A stretch of 64,000 bases of DNA from Hymenobacter jejuensis (GCF_006337165.1 NZ_CP040896.1:2418001-2482000), one strand, 5' to 3'; shown: positions 18,133-26,975, counted from the stretch's first letter. The notes: generated by a model not told the origin, from the letters alone. Numbers and translations: made by a program.

Positions 18133-20205
18133 ATGAAATACTTTTGGTGGGTATGGCTGGTTTTGCTGCCGCGGCTTGGCGGCGCTCAGTCCCTGACACC
18201 CGCGGAGCAGGTTAATGTGTTTTTGGGCTCCTCCGGCGACCACGGCCAACTGTCGCCGGCCGCTTCGTACCCATTCAGCATGGTCAGCCTGGGGCCGCAA
18301 ACCTACCCGAATACGCACACGGGCTACGAGCACTTGGCGCGTAAATTCTTGGGTTTCACGCACAACCGCTTCGAGGGCGTGGGGTGCCAAGGCAGCGGCG
18401 GCAACTTGTTGGTGAAGCCATTTATGGGCGCTAACCCCGCGCAGACCGAACTGCTGAAAACCGCCGAACAAGCCGAACCGGGCTATTATAGCGTCGCATT
18501 CAAAAATGGCCAAAAGGCCGAGCTAACCGTCGCCCAGAAGGTTGGCCTGCACCGTTATTACTTTCCGGCCGGGGAGCGCGGCCTGTTTTTCGACCTGAGC
18601 CACTCCTTCGTCAACCGATTTAGGCAGGAGCAGCATACCACACAAGGCGCGACGCTGAGTGGCTGGATAGAGGCGGCAACTACTTGTGATGCAGGGGTTT
18701 ATAAAATATATTATTACCTCGAAATCACGCAGTCGGTGCAGTGGGAAACCACGGACCTGCACCAGTTGATTGCTCGGTTGCCGGCTGGTGCAGCGGGCGA
18801 GGTGGAGATGCGGGTGGCTTTTTCTTCCGTCAGCGTCGAGCATGCCCGCGCGGCGCTGGCGGCCCGGCGCACGGCTACTTTTGAGGCCCTTCGGCAGGAG
18901 AGCCGGCAAGCCTGGAATGCGTTACTGACTCACGTGCAGGTGAAAGGCGAGCCGGCGCGCGAAAAGCTCTTTTACTCGTTGCTCTACCGCACGTTGCAAT
19001 CGCCCTACGTGGTGTCGGAGCCGGATGGTACTTACCGGGCAATCGATGGCTCCCTGCAGAAAGCGCCGCGTCCCGTGTACAACGGCTGGGCCGTGTGGGA
19101 TAACTACCATACCCAGCTGCCCTTGTTATCGTTGGTGTATCCTTCTGAATATCAAAATATTGCGTTTTCGCTTGCTAATCTGTATCGCTTTGGCAAGAAA
19201 GACTTTGCGACGGCCCACGAGCCTTCGCCCACGGTCCGGACCGAGCACACCATCGTGGTGTTGCTCGACGCTTACCGAAAGGGTTACGCCGTAGATCTGC
19301 GCGGCATCCGCGACTCGCTCCTCAGCGAAGTCAATCGGTTGGACTACTCGCACCCCGACAAGGCGCTGGAATCGTCCTACGATGCCTGGGCCTTGGCTGA
19401 AATTCTGGGGGAGTTGAAAGAGAAAAAACTGAGTGCGCAGTATCGTCGGAAGGCATTGCAGTACAAAGAGTTATGGCAAAAGGATTTTCAGGATTTGACC
19501 AAGCCCGATGTCGATAAGCTGCCGGCGCGGGGCATGTACCAAGGCACGATTTGGCAATACCGGTGGGCCGTTCCCTTCGACGTGAAAGGCCTGATGGAAT
19601 TGATGGGCGGCGAGCCGGTTTTTCGGACCCAGCTCGATGCATTTTTTGGCGGCGATTATTATAACCACGCCAACGAAACCGATTTGCAGGCTCCTGCGCT
19701 CTACAACGCTACCCGCGAGCCCTGGAAATCGCAGGCCCTAATGCACCAGCTAGCCGTCGATACGGTAGTGCAGCACTACTTCAACGACAACAGCCGGGGC
19801 ATCGACCCTTACATCGGCCGTATTTACCAGAACCAGCCGCAAGCCTACGTGCGCACCATGGACGACGATGCCGGCGCCATGTCGGCGTGGTACGTATGGT
19901 CGGCTTGTGGGCTGATGCCGGCCTGCGTAGGCTCGCCAGTGTACTACCTCACGTTGCCGCTTTTTCAGGAACTTACGCTCCAGGTTGCCGCGAAAAAACG
20001 TTTGGTCATACGGGTGGAAAACTATGCTCCGGCGCGGCGCTACATCCAGGCGGCGCGCCTGAACGGAAAAGCCATTGATCGCAATTGGCTTACGCACAAA
20101 GAGTTATCAGCTGGTGGCGAGCTTATGCTTGTGGCATCCGATACGCCCAACACCCAGTGGGGCCTGCAACACCCTTGGGTTACGGATGGGCAGGGAGCCA
20201 ACTAG
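18133..20205 (+). CDS. GH92-family exo-alpha-mannosidase, divergent
   Basis: 690 residues with signal peptide (MKYFWWVWLVLLPRLGGAQ). N-terminal beta-sandwich domain contains a variant of the GH92 opening (VNVFLGSSGDHGQLSP, PFSMVSLGPQTYPNTHTGYE). The catalytic (alpha/alpha)6 domain shows YSLLYRTLQSPYVVSE, WDNYHTQLPLLSLVYP and YDAWALAEILGELKE; near the C terminus TMDDDAGAMSAWYVWSACG matches the GH92 base/calcium block. GH92 enzymes remove terminal alpha-mannose (often alpha-1,2) in a calcium-dependent, inverting reaction, mainly from high-mannose N-glycans or yeast mannan. The cell location is periplasm or surface. It is the only glycosidase in this locus, so a complete degradation set must be elsewhere. 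Confidence 0.85.
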   Translation: MKYFWWVWLVLLPRLGGAQSLTPAEQVNVFLGSSGDHGQLSPAASYPFSMVSLGPQTYPNTHTGYEHLARKFLGFTHNRFEGVGCQGSGGNLLVKPFMGANPAQTELLKTAEQAEPGYYSVAFKNGQKAELTVAQKVGLHRYYFPAGERGLFFDLSHSFVNRFRQEQHTTQGATLSGWIEAATTCDAGVYKIYYYLEITQSVQWETTDLHQLIARLPAGAAGEVEMRVAFSSVSVEHARAALAARRTATFEALRQESRQAWNALLTHVQVKGEPAREKLFYSLLYRTLQSPYVVSEPDGTYRAIDGSLQKAPRPVYNGWAVWDNYHTQLPLLSLVYPSEYQNIAFSLANLYRFGKKDFATAHEPSPTVRTEHTIVVLLDAYRKGYAVDLRGIRDSLLSEVNRLDYSHPDKALESSYDAWALAEILGELKEKKLSAQYRRKALQYKELWQKDFQDLTKPDVDKLPARGMYQGTIWQYRWAVPFDVKGLMELMGGEPVFRTQLDAFFGGDYYNHANETDLQAPALYNATREPWKSQALMHQLAVDTVVQHYFNDNSRGIDPYIGRIYQNQPQAYVRTMDDDAGAMSAWYVWSACGLMPACVGSPVYYLTLPLFQELTLQVAAKKRLVIRVENYAPARRYIQAARLNGKAIDRNWLTHKELSAGGELMLVASDTPNTQWGLQHPWVTDGQGAN

Positions 20206-20245
20206 CGAGAAGGTGTAGTTGCAAAAATTGCTGATAACCAGCGTT

Positions 20246-21289
20246 TTAATGCTTCATGCCATCCATCGCGGGCATGGTGCGGGGCTTGCCTAGCTGGTCT
20301 AGCGCCGCCCGAAATCCGGTGGCCAGCTGCGCAGCAGGGCCTTGCCCATAGTAGTGCAGAAACATCATGCGCGGCTGGTCGAAGAGCATGTGGTTGTGCA
20401 CGGCCACGACTTCGAGGTTGTGGGCACGAAGCGCCTTGATGACGGGGTTTACTTCGTGCTCCAGCATGGCAATGTCGCCGGCAATGTGAGCCGCCGCTGC
20501 CGCGCCCGCAAACGAAGCCCACGAGTTTAGGCCGATGGCGGCCGTCATCTCCGTATTCATCATTACTACCTGCAAATCATCGCGGCCGATGGTGTATTTG
20601 TAGGTAGGTCCGTTTACGGTGCCTGAGTATCCTACTATCTTATCCAAGGCAGGCAGGTCGAAAAGCTCTTTGCCCGTGGGCGTTGCTCCGGCCGCCGAGG
20701 TCGCCGTGTTGCCCGCTTGGGCAGCCGGGGCTGCTGGGCTCGGCGGTTGGTTGGCGGGCAACAGCTTGGAGTCTTTGAGGGTGGTGGCAAATTTGCGGGC
20801 CAAGTCGGCCGGAGTGCCCATGCCGTGAAGATGCATATAGAAGATGCGGGGCTCTTCGTAGAAGAAATGGTTGTGTACCGCCCCGATTTCCAGCCCATTA
20901 GCCAGCGCGGCCGACATTAGGGGCGCAACTTCTTCCTGCAGCAGCACCATGTCGCTCATGAGCATGGCCGATTTGCCGTCCAGCGTATGCTTAATGGCTA
21001 CCCAGCCCCCAAAGCCAAACGGAATGGGTACGGGCTCACCTTTGATGCGCATCTTCAAATCGTTGCGCGGCAACGCGGTGTTGTGGGTCGCCTGTGCCTC
21101 GGCGTAGGTGCCTTTCTTGCCCAGGGCGGCCTCAATGCTGGCAATTTCGGCGGTCGTCAAGGCAGGCGTCTTGCCCTTGGCAAAGCCAGCGCTGGTGGCC
21201 GCCTCAATGGAACCGACGCGAAGCAGGGAAGACGCCCCCACAAGCGCCGTAGCCCGCAGAGCGTCGCGCCGAGAAATACAATGACTCAT
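20246..21289 (-). CDS. DUF1259 (LppY/LpqO, ChrL-like) exported protein
   Basis: 347 residues from ATG 21289 (MSHCISRRDALRATALVGAS; SRRDALRAT resembles a twin-arginine signal). A longer upstream frame extends through AT-rich DNA and lacks family character. Two DUF1259 copies are seen: the first around MRIKGEPVPIPFGFGGW to AVHNHFFYEEPRIFYMHLHG, the second around YKYTIGRDDLQVVMMNTEM to AVHNHMLFDQPRMMFLHYYG; each ends in HNH-x7-8-R. LppY/LpqO-type proteins occur in chromate clusters of other bacteria (ChrL in Arthrobacter), and here the gene directly follows chrA remnants. Its biochemical role is unknown. It appears intact while its neighbours are broken. Confidence 0.8.
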   Translation of the reverse strand: MSHCISRRDALRATALVGASSLLRVGSIEAATSAGFAKGKTPALTTAEIASIEAALGKKGTYAEAQATHNTALPRNDLKMRIKGEPVPIPFGFGGWVAIKHTLDGKSAMLMSDMVLLQEEVAPLMSAALANGLEIGAVHNHFFYEEPRIFYMHLHGMGTPADLARKFATTLKDSKLLPANQPPSPAAPAAQAGNTATSAAGATPTGKELFDLPALDKIVGYSGTVNGPTYKYTIGRDDLQVVMMNTEMTAAIGLNSWASFAGAAAAAHIAGDIAMLEHEVNPVIKALRAHNLEVVAVHNHMLFDQPRMMFLHYYGQGPAAQLATGFRAALDQLGKPRTMPAMDGMKH

Positions 21290-21336
21290 AACCCCAGAAT
21301 TTACAAGAATGGAATGCTTATGTAATATACTTATAA

Positions 21337-22676
21337 TCAAATGTTTATAGAGGTGCCCAGATAATAAAGCAACCCTGCTAACGCGCTCACGCCAATCCAG
21401 AGGATCATGTTGACCTTCATGCGATACAATGCCACAAGGGAAAGCAAAATCCACAGCAAGCTGGGCCAGTGCAGCGCACCGAGGCGCAACAACCCCGACG
21501 GAAAGAGCACGGCCTGCCCCAAATACACCGCCAAATTCAATATCACCCCAACTACGGCGGCAGTAATGATGCTCAGCACGGCCTTCAGGGGTAGGTTATG
21601 CTGGGTGCGCTCAATGAGCGGGGCCCCGACCAGAATAAAAACGAAGCAGGGCAGGAAGGTATAGTAAGTGGTGGTCAGCAACCCCAGCGACCCGGCTGCC
21701 AGCGAACCTCCGAAATGCGTGTAGCCGCCCATAAAACCCACGAAGGCCAATACCATAATGAGGGGGCCGGGTGTGGTTTCGCCCAAGGCAAGGCCATCGA
21801 GCATCTGGCCCTGCGTAAGCCAATGCAGGTTTTCTACGCTCACCTGCGCTACATAAGGGAGCACGGCATAGGCACTGCCAAAGGTTACCAGCGCCGCCTG
21901 CGTGAAAAACAGGGTGAGGGTGCGCCAGAACGAAAAATCAGTAGAAATGAGCGCCAGCAGCCCCAGCGGCAAAACCCAAAGCCCCAGTGCAACAGCCAGT
22001 TGACGCAGCAGGCGCGGCAGCGAAAAACCTGTACCCGGTATTGCCGAGCGAGTTGTCAGGAAATACCCTTCCTCCGCCTGCGCGGCTCGGGCTTGGCTCG
22101 CAGCCGTCGCAACGGGCGGCGAAAAAAACTGCGGGCCAGCAGGGCAATCACGCCGGCGCCAATGATGAGCAGCGGAAACGGCACATTCAGACAGAAGATG
22201 CCTACGAAGCTGGCCGCCGCAACTACGTAGTGCAATGGGCTCAGCAGCGACTTTTGCCCAATCTTCACCATGACCAGCACAATGATGGCCACCACGGCGG
22301 GCTTCAACCCCAAAAACACTCCCTGTAAGGCGGGCAACGTTCCTATCGTGACGTAGAAAAGGCTCAGTGCCAACAGAATAAATACTGAAGGCAGCACAAA
22401 CAGAATGCCTGCCACCAAGCCGCCACGCGTGCCGTGCAGCAGCCAGCCGATATACGTGGCCAACTGCTGGGCTTCGGGGCCGGGCAGCAACATGCAATAG
22501 TTCAGGGCGTGCAGAAATTTGGCATCGGAAATCCAGCGCTTCTCCTCCACTAACACCGTGTGCATAATGGCAATCTGCCCGGCTGGGCCGCCGAAGCTGA
22601 TGAAGCCCAGCTTAAGCCAGAAGCGTACCGCCTCAGCAAATGTAGGCTTGGCTATTGGAGTAATGGATTGATTCAT
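21337..22676 (-). pseudogene. chrA: Chromate transporter chrA, split by a frameshift
   Basis: The two CHR domains of a ~440-residue ChrA lie in different frames. The N-terminal domain starts at ATG 22676 ([20 protein letters not shown], then [17 protein letters not shown] and [14 protein letters not shown]) and runs until a stop at 22056, after the linker RRRRKGIS. The C-terminal domain (LVTFGSAYAVLPYVAQ, LALGETTPGPLIMVLAFVG) continues in the -1 frame to 21337. Joining the frames in the linker, around 22060-22130, restores a normal two-domain protein. No ATG lies near the second half and no canonical slippery heptamer is visible, so a real indel or a sequence error is more likely than programmed frameshifting or a two-gene pair. 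If intact, it would export chromate across the inner membrane. Confidence 0.75.
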
Positions 22677-23408
22677 AGATATATAGCCTCGGAGGTAAGT
22701 TGTGCTGCCGGGCCTTATCGATGCGCAGCTTGCGGATGTACTCGCCAAAGGAGAGGTTGTCGAAGTAGCGCGCAAACTCGCGGGAAAGATAAGTGGGATT
22801 GACCTTCAGCGTCTCGGCCACATCGGTCAGGCGCAGACTCAGGTTCGTATCCAGATTGTCCTGAATCAGATCACGCAGTTGCCCAGCCCATGCCGACGGC
22901 GGACTGCTTCGGTCTTTGTTGCGCTGCAAATAGGCAGTATATACTTGCACCAGCAGTTGCTCTTCGGGCTGCTGCGTAGGGGGCTGCCCTTGCAGGTGCT
23001 GCGCCCAGCTATAGAGCGCGTCATAAAGTACCAACCCCTGCTGTAGTAGCTGGTGGTCGTCGCGAATGTTATAAGCAAGCCCCGCCGAGATGGCCCAAAG
23101 TCCAGCCGCCTACTGCGCCAGCGCACGGTTATCCGTATCTGCTCCGCGCACGATGGGGTCAAGGCATGCAAGGCCGGGTCGGTGAGCTGGTATTTGCGCA
23201 GGAAGTAATCGAAGGTGCAGTCGGTGCCGTAATGCGTAAATTCTACCTCCGGCACATCGAAGGGGATAGCCCCTGTTTGGGCGGCCGTGGGCATAACCTC
23301 GGCAGCCGGTACATACAGGATTTGCGCCGCCGGGTCTATAAACCGTAGAATCAGCCACGGACAAGCCAGCCGATCAATCTTGGGACGTTCGCGGGTGATC
23401 CACTGCAT
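22633..23408 (-). pseudogene. ChrB-domain / AraC-HTH fusion, broken by frameshift and stop
   Basis: From ATG 23408 the frame reads as the chromate-resistance domain of ChrB (MQWITRERPKIDRLACPWLI, VPEVEFTHYGTDCTFDYFL). At about 23163 similarity moves to the -1 frame (LDPIVRGADTDN), which meets a TAG at 23110-23112; the same frame then continues AAGLWAISAGLAYNIRDDH and LVLYDALYSWAQHLQG, completing the ChrB domain. It runs on into an AraC-type helix-turn-helix ([40 protein letters not shown]). That HTH stops after its first half, and the frame ends at 22633 inside the chrA start. So there are three lesions: frameshift, premature stop, C-terminal truncation. It was probably a chromate-responsive regulator. 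Confidence 0.72.
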
Positions 23409-23479
23409 CGTTCAAGTTGGGGTTTAACCTTTGTCACCGGCAATCAGGCACATCCAGCTCAATACCGTGGACAAAGAGA

Positions 23480-23520
23480 AAGCCCGCTAACATACTAATA
23501 AATAGTGCGTTAGCGGGCTT
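23480..23520 (-). terminator. Terminator downstream of tRNA-Asn
   Basis: 12-bp perfect stem AAGCCCGCTAAC/GTTAGCGGGCTT with a 17-base loop. Read on the minus strand it follows the tRNA and ends in TTTCTCTTTG. Confidence 0.65.
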
Positions 23521-23525
23521 GTCTG

Positions 23526-23599
23526 CGCTCCCTCCTGGGCTCGAACCAGGGACCCTCTGATTAACAGTCAGATGCTCTAACCGGCTGAGCTAAGGAAGC
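23526..23599 (-). tRNA. tRNA-Asn (GTT)
   Basis: 74 nt on the minus strand. The 7-bp acceptor stem GCTTCCT/AGGGAGC contains one T-G pair. The D stem is GCTC/GAGC, the anticodon stem TCTGA/TCAGA encloses CTGTTAA (anticodon GTT), and the T stem CCTGG/CCAGG carries loop TTCGAGC. Discriminator G; CCA is not encoded in the DNA. Confidence 0.95.
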
Positions 23600-23694
23600 G
23601 GTTATGGCGGCGTTTTTATGCCGTTGCGGGTGCAATATTAGGGCAAAGACTCGCGATGTGCAAGAACTTTTCTGAAAATTTGATGCAAAAACTG

Positions 23695-24138
23695 TTAGTT
23701 AATGATTGTCAGGATGTTGCCAGAGAGGGAAGTGGTGTACTGCCGCAGCGGCCTATTAGCGGGGCCACCTTGCACCTGGCCCTGCAAATTGAACACCGAT
23801 CCGCAGCAGGAATCTGCCAAAAATAGCCGTGAAGCATCGATGTGAACGCGGGCGCAAGCGTCGTAAGGCTTGTAAGAGCAGTTACGGTCGAAGGCAAGGT
23901 AGCTGGACGCATTCTGGCGCACAATGACCAAGCCACGCACCCCGCCAGCGTGGTAGGCAACGCCGTTGTTGAAGCGCAGCGCTGAGTATTCCTGGTTCGT
24001 TAAGTTAAGCTGCTCGTTGAAGGCGACAAACGGAATCGCGGGCTCGGCGTTGTTGTCGGAGCCGCAACCAGCCAACCCGAGCTGGCTGCCGAACAAAGCA
24101 AGTACGGCGAAAGCGCGCAGCGTATTAAGAGTAGTCAT
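23695..24138 (-). CDS. Rieske-fold-like lipoprotein lacking canonical ligands
   Basis: 147 residues with a lipoprotein signal ending LGLAGC (Cys25). The second half follows a Rieske-like beta pattern (VIVRQNASSYLAFDRNCSY, DACARVHID, LFLADSCCGSVFNLQGQVQG, RPLRQYTTSLSGNILTI). The Rieske CxH...CxxH pairs are replaced by scattered Cys and a CCGS turn, so it may bind a different centre or none. Similar cysteine-bearing small lipoproteins occur in Bacteroidota with no assigned role. The start lies 14 bases inside the end of the upstream hydroxyacyl-CoA dehydrogenase gene, so it is probably translationally coupled. Confidence 0.65.
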   Translation of the reverse strand: MTTLNTLRAFAVLALFGSQLGLAGCGSDNNAEPAIPFVAFNEQLNLTNQEYSALRFNNGVAYHAGGVRGLVIVRQNASSYLAFDRNCSYKPYDACARVHIDASRLFLADSCCGSVFNLQGQVQGGPANRPLRQYTTSLSGNILTIIN

Positions 24139-24997
24139 AAAAGCCTTTGCCGGTTTTGCGGCCGTGATGGCCGGCGTCTACCTTTTGCTGTTGAATACGA
24201 CTGGGTCGAAACTTTGGGTCGTAATGAAACGCCTCAAACATGGCGCTGGTGACCGAAAAGTTTGTGTCGACGCCAATCAAATCCATCAACCGGAACGGGC
24301 CCATTTTAAATCCGGTGGCCTCCAGCAATTCGTCCACGACAGTGAACGGTGCCACCTGCTCTTCCACAATTTTGAGGCTCTCGACATAAAAATGCCGGGC
24401 CACGCGGTTCACAATGAACCCGGGGGCATCGGCCGCGCGCACGGGTTTTTTGCCCAATTGCACGGCCAAATTAAAGACGGCCTCAGCCACTGCCGGAGCT
24501 GTTGCGGCCCCACTAATCACCTCCACCAGAGCCATAACGGGCGCCGGATTGAAAAAATGCATCCCTACCACTCGCTCTGGATGCGGCACGGGTGCGGCCA
24601 AGCGTGTGATGGGCAACGAAGAGGTGTTAGAGGCCAGAATGGTAGTGGCGGAGTTTAGGCCCGCCAATTCCTGAAACAGCTGGTGCTTCACAGTAAGCTT
24701 TTCTACCACAGCCTCAATAATCAGGTCGGCTTGTACCATCACTAGGTCTGTGGTAGGGTGCAAGAGGGCCAAAGCGGCATCTCGTGCTTCGGCCGTGAGC
24801 TTGCCTTTTTCGACCCCTTTCGCCAACCCGGCAGCTATGGCCTGCTGCGCTTTTTCGAGGATAGTAGGGTTAAGGTCGAACAGAATCGTTGGAAACCCGT
24901 GCTGTACGCAAATCTGAGCGATACCCAAGCCCATCGTGCCCGCCCCCACCACGGCAATGGTTCGGATGTCGATGACCGGGGGCTGGGTGGTTTCCAT
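24125..24997 (-). CDS. 3-hydroxyacyl-CoA dehydrogenase (3-hydroxybutyryl-CoA type)
   Basis: 290 residues, single-function enzyme. Rossmann NAD motif GAGTMGLGIAQ (18-28); SNTSSLPITRLA; catalytic His147 and Glu159 in GMHFFNPAPVMALVEVI; C-terminal helical domain with APGFIVNRVARHFYVES and the final GRKTGKGFYDYS. It oxidises (S)-3-hydroxyacyl-CoA to 3-oxoacyl-CoA with NAD+ in fatty-acid or phenylacetate catabolism. No other beta-oxidation gene is adjacent, so hbd and paaH roles cannot be told apart. Upstream DNA (24998-25185) is AT-rich. Confidence 0.9.
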   Translation of the reverse strand: METTQPPVIDIRTIAVVGAGTMGLGIAQICVQHGFPTILFDLNPTILEKAQQAIAAGLAKGVEKGKLTAEARDAALALLHPTTDLVMVQADLIIEAVVEKLTVKHQLFQELAGLNSATTILASNTSSLPITRLAAPVPHPERVVGMHFFNPAPVMALVEVISGAATAPAVAEAVFNLAVQLGKKPVRAADAPGFIVNRVARHFYVESLKIVEEQVAPFTVVDELLEATGFKMGPFRLMDLIGVDTNFSVTSAMFEAFHYDPKFRPSRIQQQKVDAGHHGRKTGKGFYDYS

Positions 24998-25185
24998 AGA
25001 TTGTTTTGTAAATATTTGATTATAAGGAAATTAGTACAAATACTTTTGTCATCAGGAACGTAGTGAAGTATGTCTACCGCTTTGCTGCTACGCTACTTAC
25101 TTAAAAGGAGTTAGCGCTCATGTAGCGTTCTTCCCTGCGTTCGTGCTGACGGGCGCAGGGGTAAAGGATAAAGGAATATATTTCC

Positions 25186-26229
25186 TTACTGCACGCTCTC
25201 AAACTGGCGCAGGAAGCGCATGTCGTTCTCGGTGAACAAGCGCAGGTCTTTGATCTGGTATTTGAGCATTGTGATGCGCTCGATGCCCATGCCCCAAGCG
25301 TAACCCGAGTAGCGTTCGGGGTCGATGCCGCTCTTCTCCAGCACGTTGGGGTCGACCATGCCGCAGCCGCCGATTTCAACCCACCCCGTGTATTTGCAGA
25401 TGTTGCAACCCGTGCCTTTGCAAATCAGGCAGGTGATGTCGATTTCGGCGCTGGGCTCGGTGAACGGGAAGAACGACGGCCGGAAACGAATCTGGATATC
25501 CTGTCCGAACATCTCCTGCACGAAGTAATACACGGTTTGCTTCAGGTCGGCGAAGCTGACGCCTTCGTCGATGAAAATGCCTTCCACCTGATGAAACATC
25601 ATGTGGGCGCGGGCCGAAATGGCTTCGTTGCGGAACACGCGGCCAGGCATAATGCTGCGGATCGGCGGCTTCTGCGATTCCATCACCCGCACCTGCACGG
25701 TGCTGGTGTGCGTGCGCAGCAGGTGGTCGTTGCCGGGATTGGCGGGGTCGCGGGTCACGAAGAACGTATCCTGCATGTCGCGGGCCGGGTGGTTTTCGGG
25801 GAAGTTGAGGGCCGTGAAGTTGTGCCAATCGTCCTCAATCTCAGGGCCTTCGGCGACGTTGAAGCCGATGCGGGAGAATATCCGCACCATTTCCTCGCGC
25901 ACCAGCGACAGCGGGTGGCGCGTGCCCAAGGCATTGGGCACAACGGGCAGCGTATAGTCGAAATACGGGTCGGCGGGGGCATTTTGCGCGGCGGCTTCCA
26001 ACTCCTGCTGGCGGGCGTTGAACTTGTCCAGCGCTTGCTGCTTGAGCTGGTTAAGCTCCTGGCCCACAGCGCGGCGCTGCTCCTGCGGCACCGTCTTGAG
26101 CTGGTCGAACAAATCGGCTAGCTGGCCTTTGCGGCCGGTGAAGGCGATGCGGAACTGGTCGAGCTGTTCCGGGGAAGTAACATCGTAGGCTTCGATTTCG
26201 GCCCGTAGTTGCGTGATATTCTCCTGCAT
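25186..26229 (-). CDS. pheS: Phenylalanyl-tRNA synthetase alpha subunit
   Basis: 347 residues from ATG 26229; an upstream extension to 26283 would cross the promoter box and is rejected. N-terminal coiled coil (about 1-85, with FTGRKGQLADLFDQLK) binds tRNA. The class II catalytic core shows motif 2 (RTHTSTVQVRVM, GRVFRNEAISARAHMMFHQV) and motif 3 (GYAWGMGIERITMLKYQI). The CLICKGTGCNIC block is a normal PheS feature in this phylum. Partners with PheT, not encoded nearby. Confidence 0.95.
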   Translation of the reverse strand: MQENITQLRAEIEAYDVTSPEQLDQFRIAFTGRKGQLADLFDQLKTVPQEQRRAVGQELNQLKQQALDKFNARQQELEAAAQNAPADPYFDYTLPVVPNALGTRHPLSLVREEMVRIFSRIGFNVAEGPEIEDDWHNFTALNFPENHPARDMQDTFFVTRDPANPGNDHLLRTHTSTVQVRVMESQKPPIRSIMPGRVFRNEAISARAHMMFHQVEGIFIDEGVSFADLKQTVYYFVQEMFGQDIQIRFRPSFFPFTEPSAEIDITCLICKGTGCNICKYTGWVEIGGCGMVDPNVLEKSGIDPERYSGYAWGMGIERITMLKYQIKDLRLFTENDMRFLRQFESVQ

Positions 26230-26236
26230 AGTAAGG

Positions 26237-26244
26237 CAAAGGTA
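26237..26244 (-). promoter_or_regulatory. -7 box (TACCTTTG) for pheS
   Basis: On the minus strand TACCTTTG lies 7 bases before the pheS ATG, so the transcript would start almost at the start codon. TTTG at 26260-26263 (minus) is a possible -33 element with short spacing. Confidence 0.45.
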
Positions 26245-26439
26245 CGGTTCGTAGGCCAACAAAACGCACGCCAGCCGGCCCATAAGCGGTAACGAGCCCG
26301 GAATAGGAAATTGGTACGATTGCTGTATTAAGTAGCACTACCAGCCGCGAAACAGATGGAAAGAGGAGGCGCCCCACACTCTATCGGAAGCACGTCGGCA
26401 TGCTTAGTTCCTTTCTATCACGTTGATTTACTTCTTGTT

Positions 26440-26922
26440 ATGAATCGCCTTCTTTCTTCCTTGTTGATACTGGCCGCGCTGTTTGTAAGTGCTGGCGCCA
26501 AAGCGCAGTCTGCTTCTTCAACGGTTGCTCAACCCGCCGCGGTTGACCCATGGGCCACGGCTGCACCTGCCTCCGAAGAGGCTTCTAAAGACTACAACAC
26601 GGGTTGGATGAGTGCGCCCGGCATGAGCCTAAGCCTGCACGATAAACCCAGCACCGATTACAATGGCCGCCCCATCAAAGCGAAAGCTAAGGCGCGGCGC
26701 GCTAGAACTAACGTTGGAGAAATGCCCACCGAGGAAATGCCTGCTTATTACTCGGGCATCATGGTTGCGCCGGGCATGAGCATGACGGCCAACGAGCGGC
26801 CCAGCACCGATTACTGGGGTCGCCCACTGCGCCAGCCGGTGCGCCGCAGCAACTCCACGCTGGGCACCCAGCCTACCTCCCTGGAGCCAGTCGGAGCATC
26901 TGCCAGCGCCGATTCTTGGTAG
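26440..26922 (+). CDS. Small secreted protein with two APGM...STDYxGRP repeats
   Basis: 160 residues. Signal peptide from ATG 26440 (MNRLLSSLLILAALFVSAGAKAQ-like, cleavage after AKA). The mature part holds two copies of one motif: APGMSLSLHDKPSTDYNGRP (59-78) and APGMSMTANERPSTDYWGRP (110-129), joined by a basic Lys/Arg/Ala linker. No known domain is recognised. The next two genes encode related proteins, each with one copy. The short, low-complexity composition suggests an extracellular or periplasmic structural or binding peptide, which is inference. A strong terminator follows. Confidence 0.75.
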   Translation: MNRLLSSLLILAALFVSAGAKAQSASSTVAQPAAVDPWATAAPASEEASKDYNTGWMSAPGMSLSLHDKPSTDYNGRPIKAKAKARRARTNVGEMPTEEMPAYYSGIMVAPGMSMTANERPSTDYWGRPLRQPVRRSNSTLGTQPTSLEPVGASASADSW

Positions 26923-26940
26923 GCTAAATCGCCTCTGCTA

Positions 26941-26975
26941 CCGAAGCCGGGCCACCTTTCGTGGCCCGGCTTCGG
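26941..26975 (+). terminator. Terminator after first APGM/GRP gene
   Basis: 15-bp perfect GC-rich stem (26941-26955 with 26961-26975), loop CTTTC, followed by TTGGAATAA. The T tract is weak. Confidence 0.7.

Noticed and set aside
22040..22140. Programmed -1 frameshifting in chrA
   Set aside because: No canonical slippery heptamer or downstream pseudoknot evident in the linker; an indel explains the data more simply.
25537..26121. 194-residue frame antisense to pheS
   Set aside because: Mirror of PheS conserved codons; no start context or motif.
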